NCBI GenBank assembly: GCA_016295665.1
Contig: JAEDKS010000134.1
Location: 1 to 6,600, forward strand
DNA from: Clostridia bacterium
Lineage (GTDB): Bacteria; Bacillota; Clostridia; Christensenellales; Aristaeellaceae
Reading direction: 5' to 3'
Length of the DNA: 6,600 bases
The number at the start of each line of letters is the position of its first letter. Position 1 is the first letter of the stretch. The notes beneath the pieces were generated by a model that was not told where the DNA came from, searched no databases, and worked only from the letters and a program-made list of their open reading frames with translations. Below are positions 1 through 4,767 of the stretch, piece by piece. Both the position numbers and the translations under genes were made by a program.

Positions 1-140
1 CATACGAAGTCATAGCCCGCGCTGCCCGCGGTGGCCCGGCGGGGCAGGGGAATCTCCCGGAGCGGGAGCACCGGGGACAGCGCCGTGGTGTCCTGCGCGT
101 ACTGCCCCTCGGACACATGCTCGAATCTTGCCACGTTCAT
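1..140 (-). CDS. dut: dUTPase, N-terminal 46 residues (runs off left edge)
   Basis: This is the start of a deoxyuridine 5'-triphosphate nucleotidohydrolase, which hydrolyses dUTP to dUMP and pyrophosphate, keeping uracil out of DNA and supplying dUMP for thymidylate synthesis. The visible 46 residues end in RATAGSAGYDF (residues 35-45), which matches conserved motif 1 of the trimeric dUTPase family, including the invariant SAGYD. The first 30 or so residues are a leader of the kind seen in clostridial dUTPases. The later motifs, including the catalytic Asp of motif 3, lie outside the window. The ATG (minus strand, 140-138) overlaps the rsmA stop by one base (TGATG), and a purine-rich GAAGGGAGCGAAGG stretch lies just upstream inside rsmA, so translation is probably coupled to rsmA and both share its promoter. 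The identification rests on one motif plus the leader but is quite secure. Confidence 0.86.
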   Translation of the reverse strand, partial: MNVARFEHVSEGQYAQDTTALSPVLPLREIPLPRRATAGSAGYDFV

Positions 141-1003
141 CAGCCTTCGCTCCCTTCTCCGCGATCCTCCCGCCACGCGGTGCACGCGTCCGACAGCCGG
201 GCCAGCTCCGGCATCGTCAGCTGCTCGCAGCGGACGCGCTCGTCCAGCCCGGCGCGCTCCAGCAGCGCCGCCGCCTCGCTCCGCGTCATGCGCAGCGTCG
301 CGGACAGGGCGTTCGCCATGGTCTTGCGGCGCAGGGCAAAGCCTGCGGAGGCCACCCGGAAGAAGTCCTCCGGGCTGCGGACATCCACCGCCGGGGCCCC
401 GCGCATCTCCAGCACCACGAAGGCGCTGTCCACCTTGGGCGCGGGGGTGAAGCAGGCGGCGGGCACCTCCATGGCGAGGCGCGGCTCGGACAGGAACTGC
501 GCCCGCAGCGCCAGCATGCCCCAGCCCTCCCCGCCGGGGGCGGAGAGCAGCTTATCCGCCACCTCCTTCTGCACCATCAGCGCCAGCCGCTTCAGGGGCA
601 GGCCGCAGGTCAGCAGGTGGGTGATGAGCGGCGTGGTGATGTAGTAGGGGATGTTCGCCACCACGGACAGGGGCTTGCGCAGGGCGGAGGTGACCTCCGT
701 CAGGTTCAGGCGCATCACGTCCCCCTGCACGAGGGTGAAGTTCCGCTCCTGCTCCATGAAGGCCCGGAGCAGCGGAATCAGCCGCTCGTCCAGCTCCACG
801 GACAGCACATGGTGCGCGGCGCGGCACAGGTGGCGGGTCATGGAGCCGCTGCCGGGGCCGATCTCCAGCACGTCGTCCTCCGGGCCCACGCCGCTCTCCC
901 GGACGAGGGCGGCGAGCAGGTCGTCATCATAGAGAAAGTTCTGACCGAGGGACTTGCTGTAGCGCAGCTGACTGTCCCGGATGCGTTCGCGGGTCTTGCT
1001 CAT
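140..1003 (-). CDS. rsmA: 16S rRNA (adenine1518-N6/adenine1519-N6)-dimethyltransferase RsmA (KsgA)
   Basis: RsmA uses S-adenosylmethionine to dimethylate two adjacent adenines in the 3'-terminal hairpin of 16S rRNA, a late checkpoint of 30S subunit assembly in the cytoplasm. The 287-residue product is full length for the family. It shows the N-terminal SLGQNFL signature (18-24), SAM-binding motif I EIGPGSG (47-53), the acidic residue E70 that ends the second strand, GDV (94-96), the catalytic motif NIPYY (117-121) and the downstream FTPAPKVDSAF block (185-195), followed by the C-terminal helical domain. An in-frame GTG at 1042 would add 13 residues, but it coincides with the -10 region of the gene's own promoter and lies upstream of the expected transcript start. 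The ATG at 1003 has an AAGGAGA site seven bases away, so I chose it. The downstream partner is dut, overlapping by one base. Confidence 0.96.
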   Translation of the reverse strand: MSKTRERIRDSQLRYSKSLGQNFLYDDDLLAALVRESGVGPEDDVLEIGPGSGSMTRHLCRAAHHVLSVELDERLIPLLRAFMEQERNFTLVQGDVMRLNLTEVTSALRKPLSVVANIPYYITTPLITHLLTCGLPLKRLALMVQKEVADKLLSAPGGEGWGMLALRAQFLSEPRLAMEVPAACFTPAPKVDSAFVVLEMRGAPAVDVRSPEDFFRVASAGFALRRKTMANALSATLRMTRSEAAALLERAGLDERVRCEQLTMPELARLSDACTAWREDRGEGSEG

Positions 1004-1010
1004 CGGTGGT

Positions 1011-1017
1011 TCTCCTT
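1011..1017 (-). promoter_or_regulatory. Ribosome binding site deciding the rsmA start
   Basis: AAGGAGA on the minus strand, seven bases upstream of the ATG at 1003. Its quality and spacing favour this ATG over the in-frame GTG at 1042, which has no comparable site. Confidence 0.85.
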
Positions 1018-1032
1018 GCGGGTGATGGGTAC

Positions 1033-1061
1033 AGTATAGCACAAAATGCCGCGCCCCGCAA
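1033..1061 (-). promoter_or_regulatory. Promoter for rsmA-dut
   Basis: On the minus strand, TTGCGG (1061-1056) is followed after 17 bases by TATACT (1038-1033), and the spacer ends in TGC, giving an extended -10 (TGn). The expected start near 1026 leaves a leader of about 23 bases before the rsmA ATG. The -35 box lies inside the terminator hairpin of the upstream gene. Called by eye; no measured start site. Confidence 0.75.
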
Positions 1062-1079
1062 TCAGCTTCGGGGCGCGGC
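1041..1079 (-). terminator. Intrinsic terminator of the coiled-coil gene
   Basis: A perfect 11-base-pair GC-rich stem (1079-1069 with 1058-1048), with a 10-base loop, is followed on the minus strand by ATTTTGT. It begins 15 bases past the stop codon of the coiled-coil gene. The U-tract is short (four T in a row), so efficiency may be incomplete. On the plus strand the hairpin is followed by GC-rich sequence, so it is not a terminator in that direction. Confidence 0.82.
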
Positions 1080-1093
1080 GAGGGGAGGGGGAA

Positions 1094-2428
1094 TCAGCGG
1101 GTGAAGGCGGTGTAGTACACCTCAGCGCAGGCAAATGCCGTGTCGGGGGTGAGCGCCAGCGAGGTTGATGCGCCGGGGGCGGGCACCTCCAGCGCGCCCT
1201 GGGCCACCCGGACGACCGCGCCGGTTTCATCGAGGAACACGCAGGTGTAGTCGATGTGATCCGGGAGGGTTTCGCCGGCGTTCTCCGCCGTGATGGTCAC
1301 GCGCTTCGGCGTGGTTTCCACGGTCATCAGAATGTCCCCGGTGTTGCTGATGGTGCTGGTCTCGGTCAGCACGATGCTGTACTCCACCTTCGCGTAGGCG
1401 GTGCCGCAGCTGCAGGACAGGAAGGCCACATCGTCGCTGTCGCAGACCTCCAGCACGGGCCGGGACACGGCGACCACGCCGCCCTGCTCGTCCAGAAACT
1501 TCACCACCGCCGACACGGCGCGGGCTTCGCCGGAGCGGTTCCGGATGGCGAGCCCCAGACAGCGCAGGCTGCCTTCATTCCACGTCAGCTCCTCGACGAC
1601 CTCGTAGCCACCCACAGCCGCGTCCCGCTCGGCGGTCGTGTTCGCAAGGGCGGCAACAGCGGCCTCCTTCTCGGCGGTCATGGCGGCGAGGGCGGCCTGG
1701 GCGTCGGACAGGGCGGTCTCCCTGTCGGCGAGGGCGGCGGCGGCGGCTTCCTTCTCGGCGGTCATGGCGGCGAGGATGGTCTGGGTCTCGCTCAGCGCGT
1801 TCCGGGCGCCGGTCAGGGCATCTTCGGTCTCGGACAGCTTCGTCTCGGCGTCGGACAGCTTCGTTTCGCTGTCCGCCAGCTTGGCTTCGGTTTCGGACAG
1901 CTTCGTCTCGATGTCGGTGAGCTTCGCTTCGGCGTCAGCCAGCTTGCCCTCGGTCTCCGCCAACTTGGATTCCGCCTCGGTCAGCGCCGTCTGGCACGCG
2001 GTCAGCTGGGCTTCGGACTGGACGAGGGCGGCGGCGGCGGTCTCCTGCGCGGCGGTGGAGGTGGCGAGGGCCGCTTCGGTCTCGGTGAGCTTGGCTTCGG
2101 TGTCAGCCAGCTTGGCTTCGGCTTCGGTCAGCTTGCCCTCGGTTTCGGTGAGCTTGGCTTCGGTGTCAGCCAGCTTGCCCTCGGTCTCCGCCAGCTTGGC
2201 TTTGGCTTCGGTCAGGCTGGCATCGGTCTCCGCCAGCAGGCTCTGCGCGGCGGACAGATCATGGGCGGTTCTGTCCCGTTCGACGGTCATGGCGGTGAGC
2301 TCGCTGCCGGTCTGGTTCAGCTGCAGCATGGTGCGGGACAGGAGGACGCACAGCACGATGGCGACGAGTACCACGATCGCCACGATCACGACGGTCTGGC
2401 CTGAGCAGGTCGGTTTCTGCTTCGTCAC
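1094..2428 (-). CDS. Membrane-anchored heptad-repeat coiled-coil protein with duplicated C-terminal beta domain (FxLYD-like)
   Basis: I do not recognise a named family for the whole 444-residue protein. Residues 1-11 are a short polar head, 12-30 a single membrane helix, and about 35-270 a long coiled coil of alternating Leu, Thr/Ala, Glu and Lys heptads (units such as KLAETEG). Residues about 275-444 look like two beta-rich units: the segments around VVKFLDEQGGVV (308-319) and TCVFLDETGAVV (395-406) align with each other, and both resemble the core of FxLYD-type extracellular domains. With no cleavage site visible, a type II topology is likely (N-terminus inside, coiled coil and C-terminal domains outside). 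Seven cysteines lie outside the helix (145, 290, 329, 339, 341, 396, 433). The start is GTG, with AGAAGG seven bases upstream and no better in-frame ATG. It has its own strong promoter and terminator, so it is monocistronic and divergent from capA. An envelope spacer or adhesion role is possible but unproven. Confidence 0.83.
   Translation of the reverse strand: MTKQKPTCSGQTVVIVAIVVLVAIVLCVLLSRTMLQLNQTGSELTAMTVERDRTAHDLSAAQSLLAETDASLTEAKAKLAETEGKLADTEAKLTETEGKLTEAEAKLADTEAKLTETEAALATSTAAQETAAAALVQSEAQLTACQTALTEAESKLAETEGKLADAEAKLTDIETKLSETEAKLADSETKLSDAETKLSETEDALTGARNALSETQTILAAMTAEKEAAAAALADRETALSDAQAALAAMTAEKEAAVAALANTTAERDAAVGGYEVVEELTWNEGSLRCLGLAIRNRSGEARAVSAVVKFLDEQGGVVAVSRPVLEVCDSDDVAFLSCSCGTAYAKVEYSIVLTETSTISNTGDILMTVETTPKRVTITAENAGETLPDHIDYTCVFLDETGAVVRVAQGALEVPAPGASTSLALTPDTAFACAEVYYTAFTR
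1665..1775 (-). repeat. 84-base-offset direct repeat in the coiled-coil gene
   Basis: Twenty-seven bases at 1665-1691 recur exactly at 1749-1775, an offset of 84 bases, or 28 residues and four heptads. They code for the repeated segment LAAMTAEKEAA (residues 219-229 and 247-257). Weaker versions occur at residues 261-271 and 44-52, so this is a second repeat type distinct from the KLAETE units. Confidence 0.85.
1811..2236 (-). repeat. Tandem 21-base heptad-coding repeats within the coiled-coil gene
   Basis: Two blocks code for runs of seven-residue units of the form L-x-x-T/A-E-x-K: residues 65-120 (2236-2069) and 149-206 (1984-1811), separated by an Ala-rich stretch. The DNA itself is repetitive: 33 bases at 2082-2114 recur exactly at 2145-2177, an offset of 63 bases or three heptads. 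This fits growth by in-frame duplication, and such tracts can change length by slippage. Confidence 0.9.
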
Positions 2429-2481
2429 GGGATGACCTTCTTTCCTTATTTGATTGGGGTACGCACGGGTGTTGTGACTTT

Positions 2482-2511
2482 ATTATACGACCATTCCCAT
2501 GTCCCTGTCAA
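2482..2511 (-). promoter_or_regulatory. Strong promoter for the coiled-coil gene
   Basis: On the minus strand, consensus TTGACA (2511-2506) and consensus TATAAT (2487-2482) are separated by 18 bases. The expected start is near 2475, giving a leader of about 47 bases. Both hexamers are perfect; only the spacer is one base longer than optimal. Confidence 0.85.
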
Positions 2512-2537
2512 GCGCGGAAAAAACACGCCCCCCGCGA

Positions 2538-2566
2538 TTGACAGCCCGCCGCGCAGATGATAAGAT
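2538..2566 (+). promoter_or_regulatory. Promoter for capA-surE
   Basis: TTGACA (2538-2543), a 17-base spacer, then TAAGAT (2561-2566), preceded by TGA, which makes an extended -10. The expected start is near 2573. It stands back to back with the coiled-coil promoter, with 26 bases between the two -35 boxes. That gap holds a short inverted repeat (CGCGG 2513-2517, CCGCG 2532-2536) that could serve as a site for a shared regulator, although in GC-rich DNA it may be chance. Confidence 0.8.
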
Positions 2567-2581
2567 GGAAAGAGGGAAAAG

Positions 2582-2603
2582 GCCGGGCGATGACGGGCCC
2601 GGC
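2582..2603 (+). promoter_or_regulatory. All-GC hairpin in the capA 5' leader
   Basis: GCCGGGC (2582-2588) pairs perfectly with GCCCGGC (2597-2603) across an 8-base loop, ending directly before the GGGAAAGGA ribosome binding site. No U-tract follows, so it is not a terminator. It may stabilise the messenger or influence ribosome access. Confidence 0.5.
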
Positions 2604-2623
2604 GGGAAAGGATGCTGCGTGCG

Positions 2624-3700
2624 ATGAACCAGACCGGATGCCGTTTCATGAGGCTTGTGAACCGTGCCGCGCTGCTGCTGCTGGCGGCGGCGGTGCTTTT
2701 GTCCCCGGGGCTGTGCCGGGCGGAGGGGGCGGCGGAGACCGTGACCATCTCCTTTGTCGGGGACTGCACCGTGGGGGAGCAGTACAAGTACCGGGGCTAC
2801 GAGAGCGGCTACTGCTACAAGGTCAGCCAGGCGGGGCTGGACTACCCCTTCAGCCTGTTCGCGGAGCTCTTTGCCCGGGATGACCTGACCGTCGCCAACT
2901 GCGAGGGCTGCTTCACCCGCCGGAAGCCCGCCACCGACAAGGCCATGAGCCTGAGTGCCGACCCGTCCTTCGCAGCGGTGTTCCGGCTGGGCAACGTGGA
3001 CGTGTGCAACGTCATCAACAACCACGCCAAGGACTTCGGCTACGACGGGTGGCTGGACACCATCGCCGCGCTGGAGGCGGAGGGCATCGGCTACTTTGGC
3101 GACGAGTACGTCTACGAGACGGAGCTGAAGGGCGTCCGGGTGGGCATCCTCGGCATCACCTACCCGATTCTCAAGAACAAGATGAACACCTACATGGCCC
3201 GCATCGCGCAGCTGAAGGAGGAGGGCTGCGGCTTCGTCATCGCCAGCATCCACTGGGGCACCGAGGACAGCCACGCCATCAATCAGGACCAGCGGGAGTG
3301 GGGCGAGAAGCTCATCGACGCGGGGGCCGACCTGGTCTACGGGCACGGCTCCCACACGCTGCAGCCCATCGAGTACTATCAGGGCAAGCTGATCTTCTAC
3401 TCCACCTCCAACTTCACCTTCGGCGCCAACGCCAACCCGAAGGATCCGGACACGGCGGTGTTCCAGGTGACCTTCACCCTGAACGGGGACGGCACCATGA
3501 CCGCCTCGCACCTGTCGGTCATCCCCTGCAAACAGAACATGAACCGGGACTTCCGCCCCTACCCCGTGGAGGGGGACGCGGAGAAGCAGGCCATCTGGGC
3601 CAAGCTGATTCTCCCCGAGAGCGCGAAGGGCCCCCAGAGCAACCTGCCGGACAGCTTCCTGACCACCGGCGAGGCGGCGCTGACGGTCGCGGCGCCCTGA
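2624..3700 (+). CDS. Secreted CapA-family protein (poly-gamma-glutamate capsule-type metallophosphoesterase fold)
   Basis: The 358-residue product belongs to the CapA/PGA_cap family, whose members share the fold of calcineurin-like phosphoesterases; the namesake takes part in poly-gamma-glutamate capsule synthesis, but many clostridial members have no known substrate. Family marks are FVGDCT (44-49), NCEG (92-95), NNHAKDFGYDG (132-142), SIHWGTE (208-214) and GHGSHTLQPIEYYQGKLIFY (240-259). The N-terminus is a signal peptide: basic residues up to 14, a hydrophobic core at about 15-27, and a likely signal peptidase I site after CRA (33). The Cys at 31 lacks a proper lipobox. An ATG at 2612 directly abuts the AAAGGA site, so the ATG at 2624, 11 bases from it, is more plausible; an ATG at 2648 is also possible. 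No pgsB, pgsC or capB partners are seen, so a capsule role is not supported by context. surE follows after 22 bases. Confidence 0.88.
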   Translation: MNQTGCRFMRLVNRAALLLLAAAVLLSPGLCRAEGAAETVTISFVGDCTVGEQYKYRGYESGYCYKVSQAGLDYPFSLFAELFARDDLTVANCEGCFTRRKPATDKAMSLSADPSFAAVFRLGNVDVCNVINNHAKDFGYDGWLDTIAALEAEGIGYFGDEYVYETELKGVRVGILGITYPILKNKMNTYMARIAQLKEEGCGFVIASIHWGTEDSHAINQDQREWGEKLIDAGADLVYGHGSHTLQPIEYYQGKLIFYSTSNFTFGANANPKDPDTAVFQVTFTLNGDGTMTASHLSVIPCKQNMNRDFRPYPVEGDAEKQAIWAKLILPESAKGPQSNLPDSFLTTGEAALTVAAP

Positions 3701-3722
3701 CAACACAGAAGGAGGGATTCCC

Positions 3723-4496
3723 ATGCACATCCTCGTGACGAACGACGACGGGGTGCGCAGCCCGTCCCTTGCCGCGCTGAGCGAGGCGGCGGCGAAGCGC
3801 GGGCACCGGGTCACCGTGTCCGCGCCCATGGGCGAGCAGAGCGCCCGCAGCCATGCCTTCACCCTGTCCGAGCCGCTTCGGGTGCGCCCGGAGCGCGTCC
3901 CCGGCGCGGAAGCGGCCTGGGCGGTGGGCGGCACCCCCGTGGACAGCTGCCGGGTGGGCATGATGTGCCTGTGCGGGGAGAAGCCCGACCTGGTCATCAG
4001 CGGCATCAACAAGGGCTACAACGTGGGGCTGGCGGTGTACGTCAGCGGCACCGTGGGCGCCGCCCGGGAGGCCGCGTTCCAGCAGGTGCCCGCCATCGCC
4101 GCCTCCATGGCGGTGGGCACCCCGGAGGAGACGGTGCGCTTCTTCGCGGACTGGGTCGTGGCGCTGGGGGAGGGGCTGGTGCGATCGGGCATGCCGCCCC
4201 TGACCGTGTGCAGCGTCAACGTGCCCGCCGTGCCCCCGGCGGCGCTGCGGGCCCCCGTGCTCTGCCCCCTGAGCCGCCTCATCTACCGGGACAGCTACGA
4301 GGAGCGCGTCAATCCCCGGGGCGAACGCTACTTCTGGCTGGGCCCCGAGCAGCCCCAGGACAGCCCCGAGCCCGGCAGCGACGTGGCCCTGCTGGCGGAG
4401 GGGCACATCACCGTGACCATGCTCTGCCCCGGGGAGGGCTGCGGCGTTCCCGAGGGGGAGAGGAAAGCGTTTACAAATCTTTTCCCGGACTTTTGA
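3723..4496 (+). CDS. surE: 5'-nucleotidase SurE
   Basis: SurE is a metal-dependent cytoplasmic phosphatase that removes phosphate from nucleoside 5'- and 3'-monophosphates and is linked to stationary-phase and stress survival. The 257-residue product has the usual length. It starts with the hallmark NDDG (7-10), whose two Asp bind metal, and continues with the serine of the APMGEQS segment (40), GGTPVDS (69-75) and SGIN (93-96, metal-binding Asn). The YWLG and GSD segments typical of the C-terminal half appear as FWLGPE and PGSDVALL. The loop after SGIN is divergent: where E. coli has GDDVIYSGTV this protein reads GLAVYVSGTV, and the usual EG after GAAM/R is EA. The start is well supported by AAGGAGG six to seven bases upstream. 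It lies 22 bases behind capA on the same strand, so they are probably co-transcribed. No clear terminator follows. Confidence 0.95.
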   Translation: MHILVTNDDGVRSPSLAALSEAAAKRGHRVTVSAPMGEQSARSHAFTLSEPLRVRPERVPGAEAAWAVGGTPVDSCRVGMMCLCGEKPDLVISGINKGYNVGLAVYVSGTVGAAREAAFQQVPAIAASMAVGTPEETVRFFADWVVALGEGLVRSGMPPLTVCSVNVPAVPPAALRAPVLCPLSRLIYRDSYEERVNPRGERYFWLGPEQPQDSPEPGSDVALLAEGHITVTMLCPGEGCGVPEGERKAFTNLFPDF

Positions 4497-4621
4497 AAAA
4501 AGCTGTTTCACCTGCAGATTGTGGGGGTATATTCAGGGTGAACACAATATCATGGGGTGTTCGGGAAGGGCGCCGGGCCGGCGACGGTCACGGAAACGGA
4601 TGAAAACATGGCACAAAAGCC
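4497..4621 (+). other. Gap between surE and the pflB promoter, with inverted repeats
   Basis: No gene or convincing terminator is visible here. GAACAC (4540-4545) and GTGTTC (4557-4562) form a perfect 6-base inverted repeat with an 11-base centre, and CGCCG (4571-4575) with CGGCG (4579-4583) forms a small hairpin; neither is followed by a T-tract. TATATT at 4528-4533 resembles a -10 box but has only a poor -35 match upstream. The region could hold operator sites for oxygen or redox control of pflB, but I see no FNR-type or Rex-type site. Confidence 0.4.
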
Positions 4622-4650
4622 TTGCACTTTTCCCCAAAATGCGCTATGAT
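4622..4650 (+). promoter_or_regulatory. Promoter for pflB
   Basis: TTGCAC (4622-4627), a 17-base spacer and TATGAT (4645-4650) give a near-consensus promoter. Transcription would begin at about 4656-4658, leaving a leader of roughly 110 bases. Confidence 0.83.
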
Positions 4651-4655
4651 ATTGG

Positions 4656-4767
4656 GTGGAGGGCAGCAGGCTGAATCGGGACGGCCCGTCCCGGCGGAAG
4701 GTGAGCGGTTCGCCTCCCGGGCAGTCATGTCCACACCGATGATTTACAAGATAGGAGGAATCCTCTG
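4656..4767 (+). promoter_or_regulatory. Structured 5' leader of pflB
   Basis: The leader can fold in several ways. GTGGA at its very start (4656-4660) can pair with TCCAC (4730-4734), closing a domain that contains a 6-base-pair hairpin CGGGAC/GTCCCG (4677-4682, 4688-4693). CCTCC (4713-4717) is complementary both to GGAGG near the transcript start (4658-4662) and to GGAGG of the ribosome binding site (4754-4758). I could not match it to a known riboswitch. Regulation is inference; short GC complementarities arise easily in such DNA. Confidence 0.4.
4753..4759 (+). promoter_or_regulatory. Ribosome binding site of pflB
   Basis: AGGAGGA, an essentially perfect anti-16S match, stands eight bases before the ATG at 4768. 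It is the strongest such site in the window and fits a highly expressed gene. Confidence 0.9.

Noticed and set aside
128..1039. A 303-codon plus-strand open frame opposite rsmA
   Set aside because: Its composition (Gln, His, Gly, Arg rich) is what the complement of GC-rich coding DNA gives, and rsmA on the minus strand carries all family motifs.
1004..1042. Upstream GTG start for rsmA
   Set aside because: It lies over the extended -10 box and upstream of the predicted transcript start, and adds a non-conserved 13-residue extension.
1811..2236. CRISPR-like or intergenic repeat array
   Set aside because: The 21-base repeats are contiguous, have no unique spacers and keep a single open reading frame, so they are protein-coding heptads.
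1256..2404. Plus-strand open frames with Gly/Leu/Phe or Ser/Val repeats opposite the coiled-coil gene
   Set aside because: The periodicity is inherited from the heptad codons on the minus strand. Only the minus frame has a start, ribosome binding site, promoter, membrane helix and terminator that fit together.
2483..4012. A 509-codon minus-strand open frame opposite capA and surE
   Set aside because: It spans two well-identified plus-strand genes and both divergent promoters, has low-complexity composition and no recognisable domain.
4571..4583. Terminator for surE at the CGCCG/CGGCG hairpin
   Set aside because: The stem is only five base pairs with a 3-base loop and no T-tract follows.
4656..4767. 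ZTP (pfl-motif) riboswitch ahead of pflB
   Set aside because: The name and position are tempting and a CCCGGGCAG-like stretch occurs, but I could not find the conserved 5' domain in the leader. A covariance search against the Rfam pfl model would decide.
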